NCBI GenBank assembly: GCA_016936455.1 | Contig: JAFGXV010000019.1 | Location: 91,604 to 155,603, forward strand | DNA from: Desulfuromonadaceae bacterium | GTDB lineage: Bacteria; Desulfobacterota; Desulfuromonadia; Desulfuromonadales; Desulfuromonadaceae | Direction: 5' to 3' | DNA length: 64,000 nt | Shown: positions 37,338 through 46,131 of the stretch, in pieces | Layout: the number at the start of each line of letters is the position of its first letter | How positions within the stretch are numbered: position 1 is the first letter of the stretch | Notes under the pieces: model-generated | The model's database searches: none | Seen by the model: the letters and a program-made list of their open reading frames with translations, nothing else | Told to the model about the DNA's origin: nothing | Translations under genes and position numbers: made by a program

Positions 37338-38039
37338 ATGAAAAAAGCCGTTGTTCTGTACAGTGGAGGACTGGATTCGACCACCTGTGTTGCCATTGCC
37401 CGCAGCGAGGGCTATGAGGTCTACGCCCTGAGTTTCTCCTATGGCCAGCGTCACCATGTTGAGCTGGAGAAGGCCAAAACCTTTGCCCCGCTGCTGGGGG
37501 TAAAACGCCATCTGATTGTCGATATCGACCTGCGCGCCATTGGCGGCAGTGCCCTGACCAGCGATCTGGCGGTGCCCAAGGATCGGGATCTCGACGCGCC
37601 GGGCGAGGAGCAGATCCCGGTGACCTATGTGCCGGCGCGCAACACCATTTTTCTGTCCTATGCCCTGGCCTGGGCCGAGGTGCTCGACAGTTTCGACCTG
37701 TTTATCGGCGTCAACGCCCTCGACTATTCCGGTTATCCGGACTGCCGGCCGGAGTTTATCGAGGCCTATCAGGCCATGGCCAATCTGGCGACCCAGGCTG
37801 CGGTGGAGCAGCGCGGCCGCTATGCGATCCATACCCCTTTGCTGCAGCTGACCAAGGCCCAGATCATCCAGCGCGGAGCGGCGCTGGGTGTGGACTACCG
37901 GCTGACCCATTCCTGCTATGATCCGGCGGCGGATGGCCGTGCCTGCGGACGCTGTGATTCCTGCCAGCTGCGGCTCAAGGGGTTCCGCGAGGCCGGGCTG
38001 AGCGATCCGGTGGACTATGTTCGGAATGAAGGAGCTTGA
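37338..38039 (+). CDS. queC: 7-cyano-7-deazaguanine synthase
   Basis: 233 residues. QueC converts 7-carboxy-7-deazaguanine to preQ0 in queuosine synthesis, with ATP and ammonia. The PP-loop SGGLDSTT is at residues 9-16, [15 protein letters not shown] follows, and the zinc site is formed by cysteines in [22 protein letters not shown]-free ATG start with AAAGGAAAG upstream. folE2 begins one base after its stop codon, which supplies the GTP-derived pterin precursor of the same pathway. I looked for a preQ1 riboswitch before it and do not see one. Confidence 0.97.
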   Translation: MKKAVVLYSGGLDSTTCVAIARSEGYEVYALSFSYGQRHHVELEKAKTFAPLLGVKRHLIVDIDLRAIGGSALTSDLAVPKDRDLDAPGEEQIPVTYVPARNTIFLSYALAWAEVLDSFDLFIGVNALDYSGYPDCRPEFIEAYQAMANLATQAAVEQRGRYAIHTPLLQLTKAQIIQRGAALGVDYRLTHSCYDPAADGRACGRCDSCQLRLKGFREAGLSDPVDYVRNEGA

Positions 38040-38040
38040 C

Positions 38041-38835
38041 ATGGCGCAGATGACTTCGGACGCAATGCCCGACCTGCAGCAGTCGCCGGACCGGCGCAAT
38101 ATCGCTATCGACAAGGTTGGGATCAAGGATGTGCGCTACCCCATTGTGGTGCTCGATAAAAACCATTCGCGCCAGCACACGGTGGCCAGCGTCAACATGT
38201 ATGTGGAACTGCCTCATCAGTTCAAGGGCACCCACATGAGCCGTTTCGTTGAAATTCTCAACCACTACCGCGGTGAGATTACCTTTAACAACATGGAGGA
38301 GATTCTGGCCGAGATGAAGGAGCGGCTGGAATCGGACTGTGCCCACATGGAGCTCAGTTTTCCTTACTTTGTTGAAAAGCAGGCCCCGGTTTCCAAAGCC
38401 AGCGGCCTGATGAGCTATGATTGCCGCTTCATTGGTACCCTGCGCGAGAAAAAGGATTTCATCCTCGAGGTCAGCGTGCCCCTGACCTCCCTGTGCCCCT
38501 GTTCCAAGGAGATCAGCCGTTACGGTGCCCACAATCAGCGCAGTTGCGTGCGGGTGGCCATTCGCGCCCATGCCATGGTGTGGATTGAGGAGCTGATCGA
38601 GCTGGTGGAAGGCTGCGGCAGCGCTCCGGTCTACTCGTTGCTCAAGCGCGAGGATGAAAAAGCCGTAACGGAGCAGGCCTATGAAAACCCCATGTTCGTC
38701 GAGGATATCGTTCGATCGGTGACTCAGCAGCTGAAACAGGTTGAGGCCATCGACTGGTTCTGCGTCGAGTGCGAGAACTTTGAGTCCATCCATAATCATT
38801 CGGCCTACGCCACTTTGGAATACGGCAAGGATTAG
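38041..38835 (+). CDS. folE2: GTP cyclohydrolase I type IB (FolE2)
   Basis: About 264 residues. Catalyses GTP to 7,8-dihydroneopterin triphosphate, the shared precursor of folate and queuosine. Diagnostic stretches are IAIDKVGIKDVRYPIVVLD, HTVASVNMYVELPHQFKGTHMSRFVEIL, and LCPCSKEISRYGAHNQRS with the metal-binding catalytic Cys. FolE2 works without strict zinc dependence, unlike FolE. The ATG at 38041 has GGAG at good spacing; an upstream in-frame ATG at 38017 overlaps queC and is less likely. Pairing with queC suggests service to queuosine synthesis as well as folate. Confidence 0.96.
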   Translation: MAQMTSDAMPDLQQSPDRRNIAIDKVGIKDVRYPIVVLDKNHSRQHTVASVNMYVELPHQFKGTHMSRFVEILNHYRGEITFNNMEEILAEMKERLESDCAHMELSFPYFVEKQAPVSKASGLMSYDCRFIGTLREKKDFILEVSVPLTSLCPCSKEISRYGAHNQRSCVRVAIRAHAMVWIEELIELVEGCGSAPVYSLLKREDEKAVTEQAYENPMFVEDIVRSVTQQLKQVEAIDWFCVECENFESIHNHSAYATLEYGKD

Positions 38836-38886
38836 GCTGTGTGTGCCAAGCCGCGAACAACGCAACTCTTTTTGAGTGGGACGTTC

Positions 38887-38923
38887 TGTGGATAAGTTTG
38901 AGGAAAAGTCTGTTTTATCCACA
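38887..38923. promoter_or_regulatory. Inverted pair of perfect DnaA boxes
   Basis: tgtggataa (38887-38895) and ttatccaca (38915-38923) are exact consensus DnaA boxes in opposite orientation, 19 bases apart, just before the likely start of the DUF2064 gene. Either DnaA regulation of that gene or a DnaA-binding site is possible. Confidence 0.5.
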
Positions 38924-38932
38924 AGGGTTTCG

Positions 38933-39601
38933 TTGTTCGCTCTCAATAGCGGCTCAGACATCCTGCTGATTTTTGCCAAACAGCCGCTTCCCGGTCAGGT
39001 CAAAACACGCCTCTGCCCTCCCCTGACTCCCACTCAGGCGGCGCTTTTTCACGCCTGTTCCCTTGCCGATACCCTTGAACAGGTCTCCCGGTCACGGCGA
39101 TTCTGTCCTGTGCTGTGCTACAGCGGGGACGCCGCCTATTTTCAGCAGCATTTTCCGCAACTGCCCCGGTTGCCCCAGGGGCCGGGTGACCTGGGGGCGC
39201 GGTTGACAGCCGCCTTTGCCGCCATGCAAGCACTGGGCGCACAGCGCGTCTGCGCCATCGGCAGTGACAGCCCCGATCTGCCCCTAGTTCAGATTGAAAG
39301 CGCTTTTGATGTTCTTTCAGAGTCCGATTTTGTCACAATTCCTGCATTGGATGGAGGCTATGTGCTGATCGGCAGCCGCCGTGAGCCTTCGGCGGCTTTT
39401 GCCGGCATTGCCTGGAGCAGCGAAAAGGTGCTGGCGCAGACGGTTGCGCGCGTCGAGTCGGCGGGCTTCAGTTGCCGGCAGCTGGCGGCCTGGGAGGACG
39501 TGGACGATGAGGCGGCCCTGTCTCGCCTGGCGCGCCGTCCCGGCGCGTTGCGTGCCCAGCGTTTTGCCCGCCGCTGCCTGCGTGAACTGGCAGAAATTTG
39601 A
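38933..39601 (+). CDS. DUF2064/TIGR04282-type nucleotidyl- or glycosyltransferase-like protein
   Basis: About 222 residues. The core begins ILLIFAKQPLPGQVKTRLCPPL, the GT-A-like nucleotide-binding start of this family, and continues with GPGDLGARLTAAFA, CAIGSDSPDLP (the DxD-like site) and ALDGGYVLIG. Members are loosely annotated as arsenosugar-type glycosyltransferases, but no arsenic genes are adjacent, so the role is open. The start is uncertain: the frame is open to GTG codons at 38876 and 38888, but these overlap the paired DnaA boxes; TTG at 38933 has AAGGG five bases upstream and fits better. Confidence 0.75.
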   Translation: MFALNSGSDILLIFAKQPLPGQVKTRLCPPLTPTQAALFHACSLADTLEQVSRSRRFCPVLCYSGDAAYFQQHFPQLPRLPQGPGDLGARLTAAFAAMQALGAQRVCAIGSDSPDLPLVQIESAFDVLSESDFVTIPALDGGYVLIGSRREPSAAFAGIAWSSEKVLAQTVARVESAGFSCRQLAAWEDVDDEAALSRLARRPGALRAQRFARRCLRELAEI

Positions 39602-39663
39602 CAGCAGCAGCGTCAAGATCCGGTCAAAAAAACAATCCTCTCATCCATGAAGGAGTCAAACAG

Positions 39664-40338
39664 GTGTCCGAGCTGATCTGGAATGCGGGACCGGTGGTCA
39701 AACTGGTACTGCTGATCCTTGTCTATTTCTCTGTCGTTTCCTGGACCATCATTTTTTACAAATGGAAGATTCTGCGGCGGGCCATGCGCGAATCCAAGGG
39801 CTTTCTCGACTGCTTCTGGAACACGCGCCGGCTGGACGGCATCGCCCAGGAACTCAGGGAGTATCCCAACTCGCCCCTGAGCCAGCTGTTTCGCGAGGGT
39901 TACCAGGAACTGGCCAAGGTGCAGCGGGCCCATCAGGGTGAAGAGGGACAGGGGTTTACCGCCACCCTCAGTGGCGCGGAAAATGTCGGTCGGGCGTTGC
40001 GCCGTGCCAGCACCGAGGAGACCCAGCGTCTGGAAAAATATCTTACCTTTCTCGCGACCACCGGTTCCACGGCCCCCTTTATCGGTCTGTTCGGCACCGT
40101 CTGGGGTATCATGGATTCTTTTCATGGCATCGGTCAGACCGGCAGCGCCTCGCTGGCCGTTGTCGCACCGGGAATTTCCGAGGCCCTGATCGCCACGGCC
40201 ATTGGTCTGGTGGCGGCGATTCCGGCGGTTGTCGCCTACAACGCTTTCCTCAGCAAGGTCAATGTCCTGATCGGGCAAATGGACAATTTCAGCCAGGAAT
40301 TCCTTAATATTGTTGAACATATGACGCGGAGGGGCTAG
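39664..40338 (+). CDS. tolQ: Tol-Pal system proton channel subunit TolQ
   Basis: About 224 residues of the ExbB/TolQ/MotA family with three TM helices: near the N-terminus (VVKLVLLILVYFSVVSWTIIFY), then FLATTGSTAPFIGLFGTVWGIM and EALIATAIGLVAAIPAVVAYNAFL. The latter two carry the conserved proline and small-residue motif of the channel. Starts at GTG 39664, with AGGAG eight bases before; the open frame upstream lacks signals. tolR follows directly after its stop. Confidence 0.95.
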   Translation: MSELIWNAGPVVKLVLLILVYFSVVSWTIIFYKWKILRRAMRESKGFLDCFWNTRRLDGIAQELREYPNSPLSQLFREGYQELAKVQRAHQGEEGQGFTATLSGAENVGRALRRASTEETQRLEKYLTFLATTGSTAPFIGLFGTVWGIMDSFHGIGQTGSASLAVVAPGISEALIATAIGLVAAIPAVVAYNAFLSKVNVLIGQMDNFSQEFLNIVEHMTRRG

Positions 40339-40755
40339 ATGGAGGTCGGAAACGGACCGCGTCGCAGCGCCCTGTCCCAGATCAACGTCACGCCTTTTGT
40401 CGATGTCATGCTGGTGTTGCTGATCATTTTCATGGTGACGGCGCCGATGATGGAAAAAGGGGTCGATGTGAACCTGCCCGAAGTGCAGAATGCCCCCAAT
40501 CTGGCGGCGGCGCAGGAGGCGCTGGTGGTCAGCATTGACGGCAAAGGAAAGGTTTATATCGGTCAGCAGGCCGTGGAGTCGACCGCCAAGCTGACGCCCG
40601 TGCTGCAGCAGGTGTTGCAGGCGCGCCAGAACAAAGAGGTTTATCTGGAGGCGGACCGGCAGGTGGCGTACGAAAAAGTGGTCCAGGTGCTGGCGGCGAT
40701 TCGTCGCGCCGGGGTGACGCGACTGGGCATGGTCGCTTTGGAGCCGGAGTCCTGA
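40339..40755 (+). CDS. tolR: Tol-Pal system proton channel subunit TolR
   Basis: 138 residues. One N-terminal TM helix begins at INVTPFVDVMLVLLIIFMV, with the conserved proton-path Asp in FVDVMLVLL, followed by a periplasmic domain (EVYLEADRQVAYEKVVQVLAAIRRAGV). It works with TolQ to convert proton motive force to motion of TolA. The ATG abuts the tolQ stop. Confidence 0.95.
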   Translation: MEVGNGPRRSALSQINVTPFVDVMLVLLIIFMVTAPMMEKGVDVNLPEVQNAPNLAAAQEALVVSIDGKGKVYIGQQAVESTAKLTPVLQQVLQARQNKEVYLEADRQVAYEKVVQVLAAIRRAGVTRLGMVALEPES

Positions 40756-40784
40756 TGTGCAGGGTTCTGGTTTGATGACGGGCC

Positions 40785-41639
40785 ATGGCTGTCCACACTG
40801 ATTCAGGGGGCGCGCCTCTTTCATCCCGCCGCGAAAAGGGCATCGGTCGCATGCTGCTGCTGTCCCTGTTGCTGCATGGCGCACTGTTGCTGTTTTTTTC
40901 CGCTCCGCTGGTTCCGCGGCTGGATACGCCGCGTCCGGTTTACCAGGTCGATCTGCTCAGCGCTCCGGTCAAAAGTCCGCGCGCGGGTCGTCCCGATGCC
41001 GGAAAAAAGCCGGCGGTAACGAAGAAAAAAGCCGTGGCGAAAGCGGAACCCAAGGTGGAAAAGAAGACGGGAAAAGCGCCGGAGGTGAAAAAAACGGAGC
41101 CGCCGAAAAAGTCCGTTGTCGCAAAGCCGGTGGTCAAGGAACCGGTGGTAACGCCGGTCAAAACCCCGCCCAGAACCGAGGTAAAAGTTGACCCGTCCTC
41201 TCCGCAGCAGACGCAGGATGTTATTGCCGAGATGCGGCGCAAGCAGGAGCAGCGGCAGCGGATTGAAGATCTGAAGCGCCAGCTGGCAACCCTGTCGGCG
41301 AGTCCCAGTCCGCAGACCTCCGTCCCCCAGGCGCCCCTCGGCGCTGTTGCCGGGACGGGCCATGAGACCGGTGCCGATTTTGCCAGCTGGATCAAGCAGG
41401 CGATTGTCGAAGCCTGGGCTTTGCCCGACCATTATCGCAACCGGGGGCTGTGGTGCGAGGTTGAGCTGCGTTTTGATTACCGTGGTTACCGGGTCGGCTA
41501 CCTTATGGTGCGTCCCTCGGGGGATGGTTACTTCGATGCCACGGTCAAGCGGGCGGTGATGCAGCTGGAGCAGCTGCCTTCTGCTCCGGGGAAGAGCCTG
41601 AACCTGTCGATCAAATTCGATCCCAAAGAACTGTTATGA
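40785..41639 (+). CDS. tolA: TolA/TonB-like energy transducer of the Tol system
   Basis: 284 residues. An N-terminal TM helix with the family Ser/His pattern (MLLLSLLLHGALLLFFSAPL) anchors it to TolQR. A long Lys/Pro/Val-rich linker follows (KKKAVAKAEPKVEKKTG ... KKSVVAKPVVKEPVV), then a helical segment (QDVIAEMRRKQEQRQRIEDL) and a C-terminal TonB/TolA-like domain (SWIKQAIVEAWALPDHYRN to LNLSIKFDPKELL). It lies between tolR and tolB, overlapping tolB by 4 bases, which supports the TolA role despite low sequence conservation. Confidence 0.88.
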   Translation: MAVHTDSGGAPLSSRREKGIGRMLLLSLLLHGALLLFFSAPLVPRLDTPRPVYQVDLLSAPVKSPRAGRPDAGKKPAVTKKKAVAKAEPKVEKKTGKAPEVKKTEPPKKSVVAKPVVKEPVVTPVKTPPRTEVKVDPSSPQQTQDVIAEMRRKQEQRQRIEDLKRQLATLSASPSPQTSVPQAPLGAVAGTGHETGADFASWIKQAIVEAWALPDHYRNRGLWCEVELRFDYRGYRVGYLMVRPSGDGYFDATVKRAVMQLEQLPSAPGKSLNLSIKFDPKELL

Positions 41640-42949
41640 ATCCATTGAGTAAAAAATACGTGCACATTCTGCTGCTGGGGCTGTGTGGTCTGCTGTTGAA
41701 CCTGACGCTGGCGCTGGGCGCCGACATCGTCATTGACGAGGCCGGCCAGCGGGCGATCCCCCTCGCCCACACCGCTCTGGTGGCGGAAAGTCGGATTGCT
41801 GCCGACATGGCGCAAACTTTTGACGGGGTGCTGGGGGGTGATCTTGACCTCAGCGGCCTGTTTGCGCCGGTCGATCCGGCCTCCTTTCTCGATGATGCGC
41901 GGCGGGTGACGCCGACCAGTTCTCAGGTTAATTTTGCCCAGTGGCGGCTGCTCGGGGCGCAGATGGTGATCAAGGGCAGCTACGAGTTGACGGCGGATGG
42001 CCTGATTCTGAAGATGCGGCTCTATGATGTCATCAATCGCCGTCTGCTGCTCGGCCAGAACTATCAGGGGCGGGTGGCCGATGCCCGGCGCATGGCTCAC
42101 CGTTTTGCCGACCAGGTGCTCAAGTCGATCACCGGTAAAGAGGGGGCTTTTGATACCCGCATCGCCTATATCTCCAATCGCGGTGGTCACAAAGAGCTCT
42201 ATCTGGCAGAGTCCGATGGCTATGATGCGCGGCGGATTACCGACCATCGCTCCCTGGTGCTCAATCCCGACTTCTCGCCACAGGGGCGCGAGCTGATTTT
42301 TACCTCCTACCGCGCCGGCAATCCCGACCTCTACCGCAAGGAGATCTATACCGGCAAGGAGGCCCGCATCTCCCGTCAGGAAGGATTGAATATCGCCGGT
42401 CGCTATAATCCCGGAAACAGCGAGATTGCTCTGACCCTGTCGCGCGATGGCAATGCCGAGCTCTACCTCATTGGTCTGGATGGTCGCCTGCACAAGCGCC
42501 TGACCAACTCCTGGGGCATTGATGTCGATCCGAGCTGGAGTCCGCTGGGGGACAAGGTGGCGTTTGTTTCGAGCCGTCAGGGCAATCCGCATATTTTTGT
42601 CGTGGACGTGCTCAGCGGTGTTGTCAGCCGCCTGACCAGTGCTGGCAAGTACAATGCGACCCCGGCCTGGAGTCCAGATGGCAAATGGATTGTTTTCAGT
42701 CGTCTGGAAGAGGGCTTCTTTAATCTCTACCGTATTCGTCCCGATGGCACGGGGGAACGCCAGCTGACCTTCGGTGCCGGGAACAAGGAGCACCCGCGCT
42801 GGAGCCCCGATGGCCGCTTCATTCTTTACTCCAATGACCACTCGGGCCCCAAGCGTCTGTATGTGATGCGTGCCGATGGCAGTGGTGCTCGGGAACTGTC
42901 ACTGCCTGCCGGATCGTGCAGCCATCCCGCCTGGTCGATGCGCTGGTAG
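41636..42949 (+). CDS. tolB: Periplasmic translocation protein TolB
   Basis: 437 residues with a signal peptide (HILLLGLCGLLLNLTLALG), an N-terminal alpha/beta domain (TFDGVLGGDLDLSGLFAPVD) and a six-bladed beta-propeller with WD40-like PD40 repeats: AYISNRGGHKELYLAESDG, NPDFSPQGRELIFTS, DPSWSPLGDKVAFVS, TPAWSPDGKWIVFSR, HPRWSPDGRFILYS. It links TolA and Pal. The start ATGA overlaps the tolA stop. The end of the operon is 21 bases before the metX promoter; pal is not downstream. Confidence 0.97.
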   Translation: MNPLSKKYVHILLLGLCGLLLNLTLALGADIVIDEAGQRAIPLAHTALVAESRIAADMAQTFDGVLGGDLDLSGLFAPVDPASFLDDARRVTPTSSQVNFAQWRLLGAQMVIKGSYELTADGLILKMRLYDVINRRLLLGQNYQGRVADARRMAHRFADQVLKSITGKEGAFDTRIAYISNRGGHKELYLAESDGYDARRITDHRSLVLNPDFSPQGRELIFTSYRAGNPDLYRKEIYTGKEARISRQEGLNIAGRYNPGNSEIALTLSRDGNAELYLIGLDGRLHKRLTNSWGIDVDPSWSPLGDKVAFVSSRQGNPHIFVVDVLSGVVSRLTSAGKYNATPAWSPDGKWIVFSRLEEGFFNLYRIRPDGTGERQLTFGAGNKEHPRWSPDGRFILYSNDHSGPKRLYVMRADGSGARELSLPAGSCSHPAWSMRW

Positions 42950-42969
42950 GAAAAGAACTGTTTAAGCCG

Positions 42970-42998
42970 TTGACAAGGAACCGCGGTTCCTCTAGTTT
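42970..42998 (+). promoter_or_regulatory. Putative promoter of the metX leader
   Basis: TTGACA (42970-42975), 17-base spacer, TAGTTT (42993-42998), about 20 bases before the riboswitch begins. Confidence 0.6.
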
Positions 42999-43017
42999 GG
43001 AAAGGCAGTAACAACCG

Positions 43018-43138
43018 TGTTATCTTGAGTGGTGGAGGGACTGGCCCTGTGAAACCACAGCAACCGGTCCGGATCTGATGCAGCTCCGGATGGCAGGTGC
43101 TAATTCCATCCCCCTGCGATCGGGGGACAGATGAGACG
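43018..43138 (+). ncRNA. SAM-I (S-box) riboswitch controlling metX
   Basis: The leader contains the S-box core: ggtggagggactggccc (43030-43046), then gaaaccacagcaacc, then a variable P3 (ggtccggatctg...), tggcaggtgctaattcc (43091-43107) and the closing gatgagac. Spacing and order match the SAM-I aptamer. An intrinsic terminator lies about 50 bases downstream, just before the metX ribosome site, so high SAM should stop transcription. Confidence 0.93.
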
Positions 43139-43190
43139 GCGTCTTACGAATACCGGATGGCCCGTTGCCATCGCTTCTGTGTATCCGCAA

Positions 43191-43221
43191 GGCCCCATTC
43201 TCTCTGGATGGGGCCTTTTTT
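43191..43221 (+). terminator. Riboswitch expression-platform terminator
   Basis: Stem ggcccca / tggggcc (7 bp) with an 11-base loop and six following T. It ends 3 bases before the metX ribosome site, so it serves as the SAM-dependent terminator of the leader. Confidence 0.85.
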
Positions 43222-43234
43222 AGTGGAGAGCGTT

Positions 43235-44383
43235 TTGTCTGAAGCGATCAATCTGGTAGAAACAAAGACGCTGGTTATCGATGAAGAGCTGCGCCTGGAA
43301 AGCGGGCGTCTGCTCGGTCCGCTGACGCTGGCCTACGAAACCTACGGCACCCTCAATGCCGAGCGCAACAATACCATCCTGGTCGCTCATGCCTGGACCG
43401 GCGATGCCCATGCCGCCGGTTTTCACAGCCGCGAAGATCGCAAGCCGGGCTGGTGGGACGACCTGATCGGCCCCGGCCGACTCCTCGATACCGACCGCTA
43501 CCATGTCATCTGTTCCAATGTCATCGGTTCCTGCAAGGGTTCGACGGGGCCGGCGAGCATCAATCCGCAGACCGGGCGACCGTACCGGTTGAGTTTTCCG
43601 ATTCTCATGGTGCGCGACATGGTGCGGGCGCAGAAGTTGCTGCTCGATGCGCTGGACATTCCATCTCTGGTGACGGTCATCGGCGGCAGCATGGGGGCGA
43701 TGCAGGCGCTGGAATGGGGAATCCACTATCCCGGGATGGTGCGCTCCATCATCCCGATTGCCGGGACCGGCCGGACCTCGCCCATGGCGATTGCCCTCAA
43801 TGCCCTGGCCCGCCAGGCCATCTATAACGATCCGTTGTGGAAGAAGGGCAATTACAAGCCGGAGCATCAGCCCGTCAGCGGTTTTGCCCTGGCCCGGGCC
43901 GTTGGTCACATTTCTTTCCTGTCCGAAGAGTCGATGGCCATGAAGTTCGGGCGTCGTTTTACGGCGCGGGATGGCCTGTTCGATTTCTTTGGTCAGTTCG
44001 AGGTTGAGCGCTATCTGGAGTATAACGGCAACAACTTCCCCTCACGTTTTGATTGCAATGCCTTTCTCTATCTGGCCAAGGCGTTGGATCTGTATGATGT
44101 GGCGTGGAATTTTTCCGGTCTGGAGGAGGCGCTGGAGCGTTTGACCTGCCCCTCGCTGTGGTTCGCGTTCAGTTCCGACTGGCTGTACCGCCCGGAGCAG
44201 ACGGAAGAGGTGGTGGAGGTGCTTCAGGGGCTGGGTCAGCCGGTGGAATACCATCGCATCGAATCCGATTACGGTCACGATTCTTTTCTGGTGGAGCCGG
44301 AGAAGTTCACACCGTATGTGGGAAGCTTTCTTGAGCGGGTCTGGCAGCGGGTGCAGGCGGAAACGGTCGCGAAAGAGAATTAA
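43235..44383 (+). CDS. metX: Homoserine O-acetyltransferase
   Basis: About 382 residues of the alpha/beta hydrolase fold. MetX acetylates L-homoserine for methionine synthesis by direct sulfhydrylation. The nucleophile Ser lies in [13 protein letters not shown]; the His of the triad in [22 protein letters not shown] and PITVI-like strands are typical. The TTG at 43235 has GGAG six bases upstream, whereas the frame upstream crosses the riboswitch. The 3' end overlaps by 4 bases with a convergent 53-codon gene. Regulation is by the SAM-I leader. Confidence 0.95.
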   Translation: MSEAINLVETKTLVIDEELRLESGRLLGPLTLAYETYGTLNAERNNTILVAHAWTGDAHAAGFHSREDRKPGWWDDLIGPGRLLDTDRYHVICSNVIGSCKGSTGPASINPQTGRPYRLSFPILMVRDMVRAQKLLLDALDIPSLVTVIGGSMGAMQALEWGIHYPGMVRSIIPIAGTGRTSPMAIALNALARQAIYNDPLWKKGNYKPEHQPVSGFALARAVGHISFLSEESMAMKFGRRFTARDGLFDFFGQFEVERYLEYNGNNFPSRFDCNAFLYLAKALDLYDVAWNFSGLEEALERLTCPSLWFAFSSDWLYRPEQTEEVVEVLQGLGQPVEYHRIESDYGHDSFLVEPEKFTPYVGSFLERVWQRVQAETVAKEN

Positions 44384-44541
44384 AAAAGATCGAGCTGTTT
44401 GGCCGGAGGTGGCGAGAGTTTGAAGGGCCGCGGCAGAAACCGCGGGCACTCCAGCAGCTTGCTGCCGAAGGGCTGGCGACAGCTGCGCACGCATTTTTCG
44501 CACAGAGGATTGAACTTTTCCGGACTGGATGCGTTCTTCAT
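44380..44541 (-). CDS. Small Cys-rich protein (53 aa) downstream of selU
   Basis: A short frame begins ATG at 44541 with AGGAG three bases upstream and encodes 53 residues: [17 protein letters not shown], then [18 protein letters not shown], and a proline-rich end [10 protein letters not shown]. Four cysteines in CxxC-x3-C-x10-C spacing suggest a small zinc or iron site. No signal peptide or membrane helix. It starts 42 bases after selU on the same strand and overlaps the convergent metX end by 4 bases. I do not know the function. The ribosome site and cysteine pattern make it a credible gene despite its size. Confidence 0.65.
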   Translation of the reverse strand: MKNASSPEKFNPLCEKCVRSCRQPFGSKLLECPRFLPRPFKLSPPPAKQLDLF

Positions 44542-44583
44542 CTGCTCCTGCCTCTTCGATTTCTTACCATTCTTTCAGTCCCT

Positions 44584-45654
44584 TTACCCTGTCGTCGTAT
44601 TATCCGTCGCTGTCAGAACCCTGTCAATAGCCGCCCGCAATTGTGGCTGTTCCGAAGCGAACGGATCGATGCTGATCTCGATGCGATTGTCCGGTTTGGT
44701 GTGGGCATAGAGCGGATCGTAGTAATCTTCCATCAGGGCGCGGATCAGTTCATGCCAGTCGCGGTGGTGCAGCATCTGCAGCAGTTCATTGACGCGGGTG
44801 TGGCCGAGGCGCTGTTTCAGGGCATTGATCGGCGGCACAAAGGCATCGGGCGGCTGGTTGCTGATGTCGTAGTCCTCGGCGATGATACGGATGCGGTTTT
44901 CCAGCGATGTTTCCAGCCACAGGGTCGTTTCCAGCTGCAGGGCCTGGTAGACCCGCAGTGGCAGGATCAGCCGGCCGATATGGCGGCTCTCTCCTTCCGT
45001 CAACGCCCACTGGTCCGGACCGATGTGGCGCAGTTCATCCCAGAGCAGGGCCTCAAACTGTTTCTGGCTTGGCTGGAGGTCCAGACCGATGGCGCCAAAG
45101 GCGCTGCCGCGATGGTTGGCGAGACCCTCCAGATCGATGACCTTCAGCTGCTGATGCTGCAGTTGCTGGAGGATGCGGGTTTTGCCGGCTCCGGTCAGAC
45201 CGCGTAGCACCAGCAGTCGGCCCCACTGTCCCAGTTGAAAGAAATCAAGCACCTTCTGGCGAAACGCCTTGTGTCCGCCGCGCAGCTGAAAGGCTGGGAG
45301 GCCGCACAGTTGCAGGAATGCCGTCATGGCCTGGCTGCGTGAGCCGCCGCGCCAGCAGAAGACGACGAGGCGCTGTCGTGTCTGTTGAAAAAGGCCATTG
45401 GCCTGTTCGATCAGCTCGGGCAGCCGCGGCGATGCGATCTGCATGCCGCGCAGGCGCGCTGCCTGGGCGCTCTGCTCCTTGTGGATCACGCCAATTTCAG
45501 CTCGCTGGGCATCGTCGAACAGGGGAAGATTAATTGCACCGGGGATGGTGCTGTCAGCAAATTCAGACGGACTGCGCACATCAATCAGCACGGCCCCTTT
45601 GTCGCGCAGTTCGAGAGCGCTGTCGATGTCGATGATGGTTGAATCTTTGAGCAT
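44584..45654 (-). CDS. selU: tRNA 2-selenouridine synthase
   Basis: 356 residues. SelU replaces the 2-thio group of wobble uridine in tRNA(Lys, Glu, Gln) with selenium from selenophosphate. The N-terminal rhodanese domain begins DKGAVLIDVRSPSEFADSTIPGAINLPLF and carries the catalytic Cys in VVFCWRGGSRSQAM; the C-terminal P-loop domain starts LVLRGLTGAGKTRILQQL. Length is normal. It implies a selenophosphate supply (SelD) and fits with the two selenoprotein genes at 56.9-57.6 kb. The 53-codon Cys-rich gene follows on the same strand. Confidence 0.95.
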   Translation of the reverse strand: MLKDSTIIDIDSALELRDKGAVLIDVRSPSEFADSTIPGAINLPLFDDAQRAEIGVIHKEQSAQAARLRGMQIASPRLPELIEQANGLFQQTRQRLVVFCWRGGSRSQAMTAFLQLCGLPAFQLRGGHKAFRQKVLDFFQLGQWGRLLVLRGLTGAGKTRILQQLQHQQLKVIDLEGLANHRGSAFGAIGLDLQPSQKQFEALLWDELRHIGPDQWALTEGESRHIGRLILPLRVYQALQLETTLWLETSLENRIRIIAEDYDISNQPPDAFVPPINALKQRLGHTRVNELLQMLHHRDWHELIRALMEDYYDPLYAHTKPDNRIEISIDPFASEQPQLRAAIDRVLTATDNTTTG

Positions 45655-45801
45655 AGGGCTGCTTTCGTTTAGGGACCGAATGGCCGCTGATCCCTCTGCC
45701 GTGATCGCTTGTCTGCCGTGGAATGCGCGGGAGTGTAGCAGATTCGTGTGGCGGGGCCAAAGTGAATTCGTGACACGGCCGGAAGTGAAAGGGAAAAGCC
45801 G

Positions 45802-45830
45802 TTGACAGATTTTGGGTGCTATGGTACAAA
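45802..45830 (+). promoter_or_regulatory. Sigma-70 promoter of the atp operon
   Basis: TTGACA (45802-45807), a 17-base spacer, TACAAA (45825-45830), 40 bases before the atpZ start. Confidence 0.65.
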
Positions 45831-45870
45831 ACCGCGTTTGTATGGTCTGAGGTCAGAAAAGGTGTCACCG

Positions 45871-46131
45871 ATGAGCGATAAACGGCGCGAGCGGCGCGAG
45901 CTCTACAAATCTCTCGGCTTTCTATCGAGCGTCGGTATCTGCATGGTTGCCTCCATTCTGATCGGAATGGCCATGGGCTACTGTCTGGATCAGTGGCTGG
46001 GAACCAAGCCGTGGCTGCTGTTGATCTTTCTCGGTTTCGGGATTGCATCCGGCTTCCGTAATATCTTTATTCTGACCGAACGCGAGCTGAAGCGACAGAA
46101 GCGGGAGTCGCAGCAGGAACAGGAGCCGTGA
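45871..46131 (+). CDS. atpZ: AtpZ/AtpI family small membrane protein
   Basis: About 86 residues with two TM helices (YKSLGFLSSVGICMVASILIGMAMGYCLD and WLLLIFLGFGIASGFRNIFIL) and charged ends. This family precedes ATP synthase genes in many bacteria and is linked to Mg/Ca transport or c-ring assembly. ATG 45871 is chosen over upstream starts that would add non-conserved residues. The stop overlaps the next gene start. Confidence 0.85.
   Translation: MSDKRRERRELYKSLGFLSSVGICMVASILIGMAMGYCLDQWLGTKPWLLLIFLGFGIASGFRNIFILTERELKRQKRESQQEQEP

Noticed and set aside
44399..44710. A 103-codon plus-strand frame after metX
   Set aside because: It is antisense to the 53-codon Cys-rich gene and the selU end, with no ribosome site or motif.
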